From positions 1 through 50,120 of the forward strand of contig CAZNLT010000016.1 in the NCBI GenBank assembly GCA_964573705.1: a stretch of 50,120 nucleotides of DNA, given 5' to 3'. This DNA comes from JAABSQ01 sp964573705 (lineage in GTDB: Bacteria > Desulfobacterota > Desulfobacteria > Desulfobacterales > Desulfococcaceae). Below are positions 26,388 through 37,031 of this stretch, piece by piece. The position numbers were made by a program, and so were the translations under genes. The notes under the pieces were generated by a model that worked only from the letters and a program-made list of their open reading frames with translations, had not been told where the DNA came from and did not search any database. Numbering within the stretch: position 1 is the stretch's first letter; the number at the start of each line of letters is the position of its first letter.

Positions 26388-28937
26388 TCACGACCAGGTG
26401 ATGAATCCGGGGGAATACCGAATCCAGTCGTCCCCCTTCGGCGTCACCCGGGCGGTAAAGCCGTACCGCCCCGGCAGAGAGCAGGTGATATCGCAGGCAT
26501 ACAGATAGCGACCGCCGCCGTGGGCTTCCAGCATTTTCATCGGATGGACGATTCCCTCGGACGCCAGGGTATCCACCGACTTGAGGGTGCCGTAATAGAT
26601 CTCCACCTCCACATCGTCGGGACGCAACCCCCCGAGGTTGACCACCGTGGTCACGCGAAAGGTTTCTCCGACTCGAAACGGGCCCTCGGTTTCCCGGATC
26701 GGCTGTTCGATCTGAATATCCCCCCAGAAAGCGGTCAACCGTTCCTGCTGGCGGGCCAGGGATTTGGCTTCCCGGGCCTGATCGGCGAGCAGTTCATGCT
26801 TTCGGATTCCGGCGGGTTCGTAGAAGCGGCGGCGGTATTCTTCCACCATGCGGTGTGCGCAAAAATCCTGCATGACCACTTTCATCGATTCTTTCATCAT
26901 TTTGAGCCATCGGGTGGGGATATCCCCGCTACGCCGGTCGTAAAAGGTGGGGATGACCTCGTCTTCCAGGATGTTGAACAGGGCCTGGCTTTCCACGGTG
27001 TCCTGGTAGGCCGGATCTGTGTAGTCTTCGCCGTTGCCGATCTTCCATCCCCGGTCTTCCCGGTATCCCTCGCACCACCATCCATCCAGAATGCTGACGT
27101 TGAGCACTCCGTTGACTGCCGCCTTCATGCCGGAGGTGCCGCAAGCCTCAAAGGGTCGCCTGGGGTTGTTGAGCCAGACATCCGCGCCCTGGGTCAGGTG
27201 GCGGGCCACATAGATATCGTAATCCTCGATAAAGACCATTCGATTGCGGATATTGGCTTTACGGGCGAAATGGGTCAGCCGTTTAATGAGTTCCTTGCCC
27301 TCATGGTCCCGGGGGTGGGCTTTGCCGGCGAAGATGAATTGCACCGGCTGGGTTTTGGAGGTCATCAGGGCCTCGAACCGGTCCGGATCATGGAGCAGTA
27401 GATTGGCCCGTTTATAGGTGGCAAAGCGCCGGGCAAAGGCGATGGTCAGAATATCCTGATCCAGCACCAGTTCGGCGTCTTTCATGATCTCTTTGGGGGC
27501 GTTTCGGCGCCTGTACTGTTTCACCATCAGTTTACGGCAGGTCCGAATCAGGCGGGACCGGCTCATGGCATGGGCCCGCCAGAGTTCTTCATCGTAGATG
27601 TCTTCGATACGGTGAACTTCGGATCGGGAGGGGTGTTTTTGCCACTCCGGACCGATATACCGCTCGAACAGCTGGGCGTTTTCCGGAGACAGAAAAGAAG
27701 GAATATGGACCCCGTTGGTTACATGGGAAATGGGGATTTCATCTTCGGGTCTGCCGGGCCAGACATGGGTCCACATGCGGCGTGCCACTTTGCCGTGAAG
27801 TTCGCTGACCCCGTTTCGGTATTGGGCATTGTGGGCGCCCAGAACGAACATGGAGATGGGGCCTCCCGCCGGAGTGGCCGGAGGCCGGCCCCAGGAAAGG
27901 ATCTCTTCAGCGCTGACCCCCAGCCGGTCTTCCAGGGGAACCAGATAGGGTTTGATCAGATCGGCGTGGAATTCCTCGTTGCCGGCGGCCACCGGGGTAT
28001 GGGTGGTAAAGACGGTGGTTCTGGAAATGATCTCCCGGGCGGTTTTGAGATCCACATTGTATCGGGTCATGATCTGGGCCAGTCGTTCCAGGCTGGAAAA
28101 GGCGGAATGGCCTTCGTTCATGTGGCAGACCGCCGGTTCGATCCCCATTGCGGCGAGTGCTCGCATGCCGCCGATGCCCAGAACCATTTCCTGGGCGATC
28201 CGCATCCGCTCTTCGCCGATGTAAAGTTTGGATGTGATGTCCCGAACCTCTTTGGGGTTTTCGGGTAGGTTCGTATCCAGTAAAACCAGCGGGACGCACC
28301 CCACATTGATTTTCCAGACGGCGGCATGGATCTTGTTGTCCAGAACGGATATGGACACCCGAAGCTCATCCCCCTGGGCGTCGATCGCCCGGTCCGCCGG
28401 AAGCTGGTAAAAATCGGTTTCCGGATATTCTTCCTGCTGCCAGCCGTCCTGATTCAGGAACTGGCGGAAATAGCCCTGCCGGTAGAGCAGGCCGACGCCC
28501 ACCAGGGGCAATTCGAGGTCGGACGCCGCCTTCAAATGATCCCCGGCCAATATGCCCAGGCCGCCGGCGAAAAGGGGGATGCTTTCGTGAATACCGAACT
28601 CCATGGAAAAATAGGCGATGACATCCTTTTTGACCAGAGGGGATGCCTGTTCCTGAATACGGGTGCATACCAATTGCTCATATCGTTCTTTAACTCGGGA
28701 CTGGTGGGAGAGAAAGCTTTTGTCCTGAGCCAGTTCTTCCAGACGTTTTTGAGGAATATAGGTTAGAAAAATGATGGGATTCCGCCCGGCCAGGTCCCAC
28801 AGGCCCGGGTCGATGCGGCGAAGCAGTGCCACGGCGTCATACTGCCAGCACCACCAAATATTTCGGGACAACACTTCTAAAAACGAGAGCGGTTCGGGGA
28901 TATCGGGTAATACACGAAAGGTTTGCAAGTGAGCCAT
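26388..28937 (-). CDS. glgP: Alpha-glucan (glycogen/maltodextrin) phosphorylase
   Basis: An 849-residue GT35 phosphorylase that releases glucose 1-phosphate from alpha-glucan ends with pyridoxal phosphate. The length and start match the shorter alpha-glucan phosphorylase branch. Conserved stretches include the N-terminal FAGGLGILAGDHLK, the central HMNEGHSAF and the cofactor region ACGTSGMKAAVNG, in which the Lys holds the cofactor. A C-terminal beta domain (about 745-849) is typical of this branch. AGGAAGAAA precedes the ATG. It is the first gene of a glgP-glgA-glgB operon, so storage and mobilisation enzymes are expressed together. Confidence 0.94.
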   Translation of the reverse strand: MAHLQTFRVLPDIPEPLSFLEVLSRNIWWCWQYDAVALLRRIDPGLWDLAGRNPIIFLTYIPQKRLEELAQDKSFLSHQSRVKERYEQLVCTRIQEQASPLVKKDVIAYFSMEFGIHESIPLFAGGLGILAGDHLKAASDLELPLVGVGLLYRQGYFRQFLNQDGWQQEEYPETDFYQLPADRAIDAQGDELRVSISVLDNKIHAAVWKINVGCVPLVLLDTNLPENPKEVRDITSKLYIGEERMRIAQEMVLGIGGMRALAAMGIEPAVCHMNEGHSAFSSLERLAQIMTRYNVDLKTAREIISRTTVFTTHTPVAAGNEEFHADLIKPYLVPLEDRLGVSAEEILSWGRPPATPAGGPISMFVLGAHNAQYRNGVSELHGKVARRMWTHVWPGRPEDEIPISHVTNGVHIPSFLSPENAQLFERYIGPEWQKHPSRSEVHRIEDIYDEELWRAHAMSRSRLIRTCRKLMVKQYRRRNAPKEIMKDAELVLDQDILTIAFARRFATYKRANLLLHDPDRFEALMTSKTQPVQFIFAGKAHPRDHEGKELIKRLTHFARKANIRNRMVFIEDYDIYVARHLTQGADVWLNNPRRPFEACGTSGMKAAVNGVLNVSILDGWWCEGYREDRGWKIGNGEDYTDPAYQDTVESQALFNILEDEVIPTFYDRRSGDIPTRWLKMMKESMKVVMQDFCAHRMVEEYRRRFYEPAGIRKHELLADQAREAKSLARQQERLTAFWGDIQIEQPIRETEGPFRVGETFRVTTVVNLGGLRPDDVEVEIYYGTLKSVDTLASEGIVHPMKMLEAHGGGRYLYACDITCSLPGRYGFTARVTPKGDDWIRYSPGFITWS

Positions 28938-29169
28938 TTTCTTCCTGGTTGAAATAATAAACGAAAAAATCCCGGCAAAGACAAGCGGGCGGGTCGAAGC
29001 CGAACCCGACGGCGCCGGGGCGCTGCCAATAACTTGAGGACGATATCACAAACAGAGGCTTATGTCATATTCACTTTAGAAAAAATGGAAGGGGATGGGA
29101 ATAAGTGAAACTATGTATTTATTGAGAGAGGGATGAAAAAAATGGAGGTATTTTGAAGAGTTAAGTAGA

Positions 29170-29208
29170 ACAAAGATGGGGCGGTCAACAAAACCACCCC
29201 ATCTTTGT
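29170..29208 (-). terminator. Stem-loop after the giant dockerin gene
   Basis: A perfect 12-bp stem (ACAAAGATGGGG at 29170-29181 with CCCCATCTTTGT at 29197-29208) plus three more inner pairs closes a short loop. It lies 24 bases after the stop of the gene at 29232. The following T-tail on the minus strand is weak (TTCTACTT). Confidence 0.55.
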
Positions 29209-29231
29209 GAGGAATGTCTGAGAGCCTTAAT

Positions 29232-32200
29232 TTAGGGCCATCTCAGTTCGGCTACATACTGCAAGATGTAAATGACCTCGGGCATACCAATGCGGCCGTC
29301 TCCATCAACGTCAGCTCGGACATCCACCGTTTGGGGGAGACCGGCCAGAACCTTCAGGGCGAGAATAGCGTCCGTCATATCCACGATGCCGTTGTTGTTG
29401 ATATCACCGGCTCTGACGGCCCGTACAACCAACTGAAAACTCCGGGTACCGATTTTGCCGCTGGGATCCTCCGCCTCCAGGGTGATTGTGGAGGTGCCGG
29501 CACCGTTGGGGGTCAGGGTGAGACCCAGGGCTTCCGGTATTCCGGGTTCGGTATCCACGCTGCTCACCAAGGCTCCCGATTGGGTGATCACGATACGGTT
29601 GTCGGCGATGACGCTGGTATTTCCGGACCGTTTTCGTAAGGCCAGCAGACCGCCGTCCGGATCGGTTACTGTAAAAACGAGACTGACCGGATCGGAAATC
29701 ACCGTGAGCTGGTCGTCGATGTTGCTGAAAAAGGGCGTTCCGCTCTCAGCGACCTGCAGGATGAACGTTTCGACAATCGGGCTGTGCGTATCCCCGTCTG
29801 AAACCGATATCGTGATGGTGGTGGTTCCGGTCTGATTCGACACCGGCGTCAGGGTCATACTCATGTCGGTGGGAAGCCTTGGATCGGGGGTGACAATCTT
29901 GCTGTTGGTGGTGCCGGGTGTGAGATCGATGTTCTGGTTCGGCACGAGCGCCCCATTGCTGGAGGTGGCGATGACCGTAAGTTCATCACCATCCGGATCA
30001 CCAACCTGAAACTCCACAGTAATGGACACATTTTCAAATGTATGCTGCCCATCGATCTCGGATACCTCGGGTTCATCGGGCAGGGGAATTACGGTCACGG
30101 AAAACTGCGTTTCAGCCGTGAACTGGGAGGATTCCGCCCGAATCGTAATGGTGGTGGTTTCTGAGGCCTCCGCCGGCGCATTCTGCTTGGGTTGAATCGT
30201 CAACAGATACTGATGTTCATTGTCGGTACCGTCATCGGCTGGGTCTGGGACAATCGTCAGCGTGTCGTTGGCGATCAGTTCGGTGTCGTTGGAAAAGGCG
30301 GTCAGGTTCAGTTCGGTGGGGATTCCGTCATAGACCACGGTGAATCCGATGACTCGTGAATCGTCCTCGTTTATGGTTCGGTCTTCGATGCCTAAAATGG
30401 AAAAACCGGAATCCCGAACGATCAGATCAAAAGAGATTTGTGACCTCGCCCCGCCTTCATCTGTTGCCTCTATCGTGATGAGGGTCGTACCCGATGTTCC
30501 AGTGGAGGTGATCTCCAGCACATAATTCATGTCGGACAACGGGTCGGTGGCCTTGCGCCAGGTAATGTTGTCGTCGGGCACGATGGAATCCACCGATGAG
30601 AATGCGTTGATGATGGGAAAGGCATCAGGATTCTGGATCGGCTCCACGTCGGTGACCTGAAACGGAATCTCCGTGGTATCATTGATGACCATGAACTTGG
30701 GGCCGATAATGTCACCGATAACAGGCGGATCATTGACCGGATTGATCGTTAGTTGAAACTCCGTCATCTGGCTGGGTTCCGGAGCCGAGGGGAATGCCGG
30801 TTCGTCGTCTACAATCAGACGGATAGTGACCGTTCCGGAGATATTTTCGGCGGGAAGAATGGACAATCCAAGCGGCACCTCTTCACCCGCTTGAACCGTC
30901 AAAGGATACCGAACATAATCCGCCCCGTCGAAATCAGCCGTTACAGCGCCGGAGGCGTTGCTGACGGAAAGATTTCCCGGGTCATTGGGAACAATCGCAT
31001 TGTTAAGGGATTGAACAAACAACGCCAGGGTGCCGCCGTCCGGATCGCTCACGGTGAAGGAGATCGGGTTGATGGTGGGGGGATCGTCGTCTTCATTCAT
31101 GGTTTTGGCGGTGATGGTGGAAATAAGCGGAGAATTCGGTATCGGATTCACCGTCAGATTGAATGTTTCGGTGACGGGAGCGGCCTGACCGTCGTCTACG
31201 ATGACGGTGATCTGGACCGTTCCGTTAGCGAACTTGACCGGTGTCAAATCGAGTTCCACCAGATCATACTGCTCCGAAGGGATGCTTTGGGGAAGGGCGA
31301 ACTGGTTCTGCCCGATTCTGAGGAAAAAGGCGCTGTCCCGGACGATGTTCTGATTGCCTGAGGTGACCGTGATCTCCAGGCCGTCGCCGTCGGGGTCATC
31401 CAGGGTGATGGGAACCGGCAGCGTCGGCGTCGGTGGCGGAGGATCGGCCGCCTTATCCTCATTGATGTAGTAATTGGGAATGGCTTCGATCGTCGGCGGG
31501 TCATTCACTCCGAAAACGGTGATCGGAAAAGTGCTTTCATCGGATGCGCTCTCGTCCGAGACGGTCAAACGAATGTTGGCGGTGCCGGTTCGATTCGATG
31601 TTCCGGTAAGATTCAGATTCAGAGATGTTTCAACACCCGGGTCGACCTTGATCAGCGCATTTCCCTGATCGTCATAGCTTACACCGGTACCTGTGATGCT
31701 GATTGCGCTGAAAAGGCCGTCTTCCTCCACCGGATTGTTGTCTTCATCCAGTTCGACCGCAAAGATCTTCAGCATATCGCCGTCCAGGTCCCGGACAGTA
31801 AACGGAATACTGGTTTGTCCTTCTTCAGGAATCGGTTCCGAGGGCACACTGACCGAGACGATCTCGGGCGCATCCTGAACATTACCGACTGTCACCAGGA
31901 ACCTGGCCTGAGTCTTCAAACCGTCGCTGTCATTGACTTCCACAGTGATGATCGTCTGTCCGAATTGATGGAGCGCCGGGGTGATGGTCATGTCCATCAA
32001 GGCTTCACTTTCGTCATCCAGGGTGACGATCCAGAAAGGCTCGAAACCAGGCTCCTGGCCCCTCTCAAACACCTTGATATTGGCATCCGGGATGAGGGTT
32101 TTGTTGTCTGAGAATGCAGATACCGTCAGAATGTCCCGATCCACATCCTTGACCTTGAAATCCACCGGCCGATCCTGATGATCGCTCGGGGTCAGTGGGT

Positions 32201-35200
32201 GATCGGTCGAAAGGGTCAGCATTGTGTTTTCGTCCATTTGGTATCCCAGGTTGAAGGGAAAGGCTTGCTCTCCGTCCAGAAGTTTTGGTGCATCCGGCTG
32301 TGCTATGACTTCAAAATCAAAACGCTCCGGCTCCGCCGATCCGTCAAAATCTTCAGCCGTGATTTGGATCAGCGCGATTCCGTGAATGTCGCTGTTTGCA
32401 TCCGGAAGCGGGTTCAGACGAATGAACAGATTGGATGTGCCGCCTTCATGGTCGAGAATATAGTCGTTGTCTTCCGGTGTCTGGTTATTGGCTGAAACGC
32501 CCTCCCCGATAATGGTGATTCTGGAAGTGGGAACCAGATCGGGGATGCTGGAATTCACAGTGATCAGGACCGGGTCGCCATTGGATTCGGTAATGGTGAA
32601 CGGAACATCCATGCGTGTATCTTCGTTAGTGTTTTTCTCGTCGATGGAAGAGATGCTCGGCAGGCCGATATTTTTTTCGATGGTGAGTGTGAAGGGCAGT
32701 TCTCCCTGAAGGCCCGCTTCCGGCGGATTGTTGGTCGCAACGATTTTAAGGTTGAACACAGAACCTTCGGAAAATGTAGGCGGTGTGCCGGTGAGGGTGC
32801 CCGTATTGGGATCAATGCTCAGCCACTCCGGCAAAACACCTCCATCCGTGGTTTCAAGAGAAAATAGAAAGGTGTCATCGCCGGGATCCGGATCGCTGGC
32901 CTGAGGCGCGAAGGTATAAGGTTCACCGACGAATGCGATGGGCGAAGGTGAACCGGAAATCTTGGGCGGATCTTCCTGAGCTGTTACAAAAATGGTGAAG
33001 CCTACAGTGGAAATTCCGCCGTCACTGTCTTCAACGGTGAAGGTTATGCCCCCGCTCCCTGAAAGATTTTCAGCGGGGACGAACCGCAGTTCCAGATCTT
33101 TGCTCGGTGTTTTGCACCCAGTCTCATTTTTTAGCAGGACGATATAGAAAGTTCCGAAATCGTTGATTCCGTCGCTGATGTCGATATTCTGATCCGGGAA
33201 GAGGACCTGGTCCGTCGAACTGATGTAGAGCTTCAGGAAATCGGAATCAACATCGCAGATATCGAAGCAGTTCTGGGTTTGGGTATCGCAGGTCAGAATC
33301 GCTGTGTCAATATCATCGTAGGTCAGCACGAGCGGTTCATCTTCCTGAATTTCATAAAAAGTCTCTATGTTTTGAATGACCGGCGGGTCGTTAACGAAGT
33401 TGATGCTGAGGAGGAATGTATCGCTGGCTGCCGCTGTAGAAAGATCTTCGTCTTCAACGGTGACCTTCAACTCCGTTTCACCGTATGCCCCGGGATTCGG
33501 GGTCACCTTGAGAGTGAGTGGCTTTGCCACGCCTGGGGTGACAGAGACAAAATAGTTGCCCTGGAACATCGAATCCGCTTCAATTATATCCCAACTCTGG
33601 ATGAGTCCGGACGGGGTCGTTTCTGAAACCGTGACCTGAAGGGTAGTGCTGTCTATATCGGTGACCTCAAAGCCGGTGTTCAGGATCTGGCCTTCCTCTA
33701 CGAACTGGTCCTCAATATCCGAAATGGTCGGGGCATCCGGCATGGCGGTGACACTGATGTTGATCGCATCGGTCCCAGTGGCTTGGTGAGGATCGCTGAC
33801 GGTGACTGTAATGTAGGCGTCACCGCCTGTATTATTACTGTTGGCGTCCGGTGCGGGAACGATGGTCATGGTTCTGGTGGAACCAGTGCCCGAGAATGTA
33901 ATGTTTTGATTTGGAATAAGGTCTGTATTGTCGGAGGTAGCAGAAAGGGTGAGAGGGGTATCGCCGTCGATATCTTGAACTGTAATATCGAGTGTGAGAG
34001 ATGTGTCTTCATCAATGGTCCTCTCCGAATCAGGAATGAGAACGGTGGGTGGATCGTTTTGCGGCAGAACCTCCAGGGTAAAGCTGTCCGAGGCTTGCAG
34101 TGGATCGGTGTCATCATCTTTTACGATGACCGTAATCAGGGACTCGCCGTATTGGTTATCCAGGGGGATCAGTTCGAGTTGAACCGTTTCCATTACCCCG
34201 GGTTGGGCAACTACCTCCAGGGTGGTTGCATTCCTGGTGACCCCGTCTTGCCCGAGTTTGATACTGCCGTCGGTCTCCACGGGAAGCAGTGTTTGGTTTG
34301 ATGAGGCAATGGAAACGGTCAGGGTTCCGCCATCCGGATCACTGATTTGGATGTCGATCAGATTGGTTGATTCATCTTCATTGATGGTCACCTCTTTATC
34401 AATGACCGATTGCCCGCCGTGGGTAATATTGTGAATGATGGGTGAATCATTGACGTCAGTCACTTCGAGCATGAACGATTTCGTCACCGGATTGGATCCA
34501 TCCGTTTCGCCGACTGTAACCGAAATCAGCTCGGAACCGACAAAATTAGCTGGGGGGGTGAGGATCAGCGAAACGGTGGAGATACTATTCGGGGTTGTGC
34601 CGACATTGATGGAGTCCGTGCTCATTCCGTTCAAAGTCGTTGAACTGTTACCGGCATCCACAAACACCGTCAGAATTTCACCGTCGCCATGACTCACCTG
34701 AATATCGATCCGAGGGGTCTGAGTGTCTTCCGGAATGGAAACGAAGTCGTCGATGCCGTCGATCAGGGATTCGGAGGTGGTGGAAAGGATGATATCATCG
34801 ATCACCGGTACATCCGCCACCGGCGTAATTAAAAAATCAAAGGTTTGCGAGGATTGACCGCCCGCACCGTCGATTGCCGTCACCACAATGGTAGCCGTCC
34901 CGTGTGCATTGGGCGCCGGTGTGATTGTGAAAGTAAAATCAACGGGTGTACCCTCCGCCACAGATGGCTCGGTTTGGTCGAAAAACGGGGTGTCGTTCTC
35001 ACCATTGGCCACCAGAGCTGTATCCTGGGATTTGGCCGTTAATCTGAGGCTTCCGCCCTCATCGTCTTGAACCGTGACGGTAATCGTACCGCTGGTGGTA
35101 TCTTCCTCAGTGGAAGGGTCCGTGGGGGAAATTTCTGTAATGCTGGGGCCGCCGTTCACGATCAGGAGAAAACTGGCGGTGGAAACATCCCCGTTCGTGG

Positions 35201-37031
35201 TGTCTTCGACGGTGATTGTAATGGTGGCGGTTCCAGTCTGGTCGGTGGCTGGAGTGATGGATATAGTCGTATCGTCCTCATCGAGCGCGATGCCGCTTAA
35301 GGGCGCCAAAACTGAATCAGAGGAAGCGGCGGAAATATCTAATTCCGATGCCGGTGTATCATCGGTAACCGTAAAGTCGATCGGAGGATCGGTGCTCTCG
35401 TTTTCATTGATTATCACCTCTTCCGGAAGGCCGCTGATGGTTGGCGGATCCGAAACCGTGAGGGTGAACGTCATTTGATTGGTCACACCTGCATCATCTT
35501 CAGCGGTTACAATGATATCGGCACTGCCCGATTGGATCGTATTCAGGGTGATATCGATCTGCCGATTGTCTCCTGTGCCGGCCAGATCGACATTAGAAAT
35601 GATAGTGCCGGTGGGTTGCGATTCCACGCCGGCACTTACCACCAATCCATCATCCGTGATAGTTACCGGGATCGAAAGGTCGGATGTGCCGATGAGCACC
35701 TGCTGGTTCTCAATATAGGAAATGCTAGGGGCAAAGTTAAGATCGTTGCTGTCCCCGGCCGAATCATCGATCAAGGCTGAACCGGTAGAACCTTCCGGAG
35801 CGCCAATTACCGTAAACACATTGGTACCGTCGCTGTAGACGGATACCGCACTGCCCAACTGTGTGCCGTTGGAATCGATGATCGTTTTTAAGAGTTCCCA
35901 GTTACTCCCATTGAACCAAAACACATAGGCCGCGCCGGAGGGATCTTTTCCATCCGCACCGATGATGGCATAGTCCCCGGAAATGGATACGGAGACGCCA
36001 AAAAAGTCATAATCATTCCCATCTGCTACAGTCAACTTCTGGGTCTGGGACCATGCACTGTCATTCCAGCGGAAAATATAGGCGGAACCTGAATCTGGGG
36101 TGGTAGACCCTGCGTCCTCGAATGGTGCGCCGATGATTGCATAATCACCGTCGATGGAAACCGAAGCGCCTAAAAAAGCGCCTGCTTCATAATCGGAGGC
36201 GGTGAGTCTCGGAGATACAAATCCCCACCCGGTCGACGTTCTTTCGTACACATAGGCGGCGCCTGTGTCCGAATCATTGCCCACCAAAGCCCCTTCAGCC
36301 CCAATCACGGCAAAAATTCGACCATCCCCGGTCCGAGACAGGGAAACGGCTCTGCCGAATTTATCGTCATCGGCTCCGTCAAGAGGATATAGCCGTATTT
36401 CCTCGGATAAAATGGAAGTATTGCTGATCGAGTAAAAATAAGCCGAGCCGGACTGAGTTTTTCCATTTACACTGTCTTCCGGAGCCCCGGCAACCGCATA
36501 AGCTTCCGTCGCGGCCATTGAATGTATTGCGACCGACCACCCGAAATTGCCGCCGGCTGAACCAGCGACCGGCAGAACGTTGGTTGCAACCAGGTTCCAT
36601 TGATCGGACCCATTGCGTTTAAACACATAGGCCCTGCCGGCATCACCGCCTTGAGTGTCATCACCCGGAGCTCCGACAATAGTGTAATCGCCTGAGATAT
36701 CAACCGCCTGACCGAACAGATCGCCGCCATCCAGTGTCCCTGGATTCAATTCCTGAAGCAGCTGCCAGCTGGTTCCGTCATATTTATAGATATAGGCACG
36801 ACCGCCGTTTTCATCTCCCGCACCGGTCGCCCCGAATATGGCGTAGTTTCCGTCCACCGCAACCGCAGTGCCGAAATAATCGCCCGTTTCCCCCCCTGGA
36901 GAATTGAACGGAAAAATAGTAGCGCCGGCTGAGAACGGCAGAACCAGCAAGAGCAGCAAAAGCGTCAGCCCGAGGTTGGTTGCGAATGTTCCTCTCATTT
37001 GTTTTCTTGTACACTCTCTATGATCCCGCAT
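29232..37031 (-). CDS. Giant secreted FG-GAP propeller / cadherin-like repeat / dockerin protein
   Basis: A protein of 2599 residues. I use ATG 37031, directly after GGAGGAGAAG; an ATG four codons earlier lies upstream of that site. A signal peptide (hydrophobic leucines about 18-33) ends near SAGA. Seven FG-GAP-type blades follow (about 40-430), with repeats of the form G-x-[SAT]-V-[SA]-[IV] then [YF]-[AT]-[IV]-[IVF]-G-A, an integrin-alpha-like propeller. About 18 Ig/cadherin-like modules of roughly 95-130 residues come next (about 440-2540), each opening with a D-P-P or D-A-P linker and carrying acidic calcium-type motifs; one (near 32,700-32,960) resembles a dystroglycan/He_PIG module. The last 60 residues are a type I dockerin with two Asp-rich calcium loops (DINNNGIVD and DVDGDGRIG). 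It is probably a surface adhesin or a scaffold-docked protein. Confidence 0.9.
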   Translation of the reverse strand: MRDHRECTRKQMRGTFATNLGLTLLLLLLVLPFSAGATIFPFNSPGGETGDYFGTAVAVDGNYAIFGATGAGDENGGRAYIYKYDGTSWQLLQELNPGTLDGGDLFGQAVDISGDYTIVGAPGDDTQGGDAGRAYVFKRNGSDQWNLVATNVLPVAGSAGGNFGWSVAIHSMAATEAYAVAGAPEDSVNGKTQSGSAYFYSISNTSILSEEIRLYPLDGADDDKFGRAVSLSRTGDGRIFAVIGAEGALVGNDSDTGAAYVYERTSTGWGFVSPRLTASDYEAGAFLGASVSIDGDYAIIGAPFEDAGSTTPDSGSAYIFRWNDSAWSQTQKLTVADGNDYDFFGVSVSISGDYAIIGADGKDPSGAAYVFWFNGSNWELLKTIIDSNGTQLGSAVSVYSDGTNVFTVIGAPEGSTGSALIDDSAGDSNDLNFAPSISYIENQQVLIGTSDLSIPVTITDDGLVVSAGVESQPTGTIISNVDLAGTGDNRQIDITLNTIQSGSADIIVTAEDDAGVTNQMTFTLTVSDPPTISGLPEEVIINENESTDPPIDFTVTDDTPASELDISAASSDSVLAPLSGIALDEDDTTISITPATDQTGTATITITVEDTTNGDVSTASFLLIVNGGPSITEISPTDPSTEEDTTSGTITVTVQDDEGGSLRLTAKSQDTALVANGENDTPFFDQTEPSVAEGTPVDFTFTITPAPNAHGTATIVVTAIDGAGGQSSQTFDFLITPVADVPVIDDIILSTTSESLIDGIDDFVSIPEDTQTPRIDIQVSHGDGEILTVFVDAGNSSTTLNGMSTDSINVGTTPNSISTVSLILTPPANFVGSELISVTVGETDGSNPVTKSFMLEVTDVNDSPIIHNITHGGQSVIDKEVTINEDESTNLIDIQISDPDGGTLTVSIASSNQTLLPVETDGSIKLGQDGVTRNATTLEVVAQPGVMETVQLELIPLDNQYGESLITVIVKDDDTDPLQASDSFTLEVLPQNDPPTVLIPDSERTIDEDTSLTLDITVQDIDGDTPLTLSATSDNTDLIPNQNITFSGTGSTRTMTIVPAPDANSNNTGGDAYITVTVSDPHQATGTDAINISVTAMPDAPTISDIEDQFVEEGQILNTGFEVTDIDSTTLQVTVSETTPSGLIQSWDIIEADSMFQGNYFVSVTPGVAKPLTLKVTPNPGAYGETELKVTVEDEDLSTAAASDTFLLSINFVNDPPVIQNIETFYEIQEDEPLVLTYDDIDTAILTCDTQTQNCFDICDVDSDFLKLYISSTDQVLFPDQNIDISDGINDFGTFYIVLLKNETGCKTPSKDLELRFVPAENLSGSGGITFTVEDSDGGISTVGFTIFVTAQEDPPKISGSPSPIAFVGEPYTFAPQASDPDPGDDTFLFSLETTDGGVLPEWLSIDPNTGTLTGTPPTFSEGSVFNLKIVATNNPPEAGLQGELPFTLTIEKNIGLPSISSIDEKNTNEDTRMDVPFTITESNGDPVLITVNSSIPDLVPTSRITIIGEGVSANNQTPEDNDYILDHEGGTSNLFIRLNPLPDANSDIHGIALIQITAEDFDGSAEPERFDFEVIAQPDAPKLLDGEQAFPFNLGYQMDENTMLTLSTDHPLTPSDHQDRPVDFKVKDVDRDILTVSAFSDNKTLIPDANIKVFERGQEPGFEPFWIVTLDDESEALMDMTITPALHQFGQTIITVEVNDSDGLKTQARFLVTVGNVQDAPEIVSVSVPSEPIPEEGQTSIPFTVRDLDGDMLKIFAVELDEDNNPVEEDGLFSAISITGTGVSYDDQGNALIKVDPGVETSLNLNLTGTSNRTGTANIRLTVSDESASDESTFPITVFGVNDPPTIEAIPNYYINEDKAADPPPPTPTLPVPITLDDPDGDGLEITVTSGNQNIVRDSAFFLRIGQNQFALPQSIPSEQYDLVELDLTPVKFANGTVQITVIVDDGQAAPVTETFNLTVNPIPNSPLISTITAKTMNEDDDPPTINPISFTVSDPDGGTLALFVQSLNNAIVPNDPGNLSVSNASGAVTADFDGADYVRYPLTVQAGEEVPLGLSILPAENISGTVTIRLIVDDEPAFPSAPEPSQMTEFQLTINPVNDPPVIGDIIGPKFMVINDTTEIPFQVTDVEPIQNPDAFPIINAFSSVDSIVPDDNITWRKATDPLSDMNYVLEITSTGTSGTTLITIEATDEGGARSQISFDLIVRDSGFSILGIEDRTINEDDSRVIGFTVVYDGIPTELNLTAFSNDTELIANDTLTIVPDPADDGTDNEHQYLLTIQPKQNAPAEASETTTITIRAESSQFTAETQFSVTVIPLPDEPEVSEIDGQHTFENVSITVEFQVGDPDGDELTVIATSSNGALVPNQNIDLTPGTTNSKIVTPDPRLPTDMSMTLTPVSNQTGTTTITISVSDGDTHSPIVETFILQVAESGTPFFSNIDDQLTVISDPVSLVFTVTDPDGGLLALRKRSGNTSVIADNRIVITQSGALVSSVDTEPGIPEALGLTLTPNGAGTSTITLEAEDPSGKIGTRSFQLVVRAVRAGDINNNGIVDMTDAILALKVLAGLPQTVDVRADVDGDGRIGMPEVIYILQYVAELRWP

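Noticed and set aside
24801..27401. 866-codon open frame on the plus strand opposite glgA and glgP
   Set aside because: It is antisense to two clear enzyme genes; the frame is kept open by their codon use and the product matches no family.
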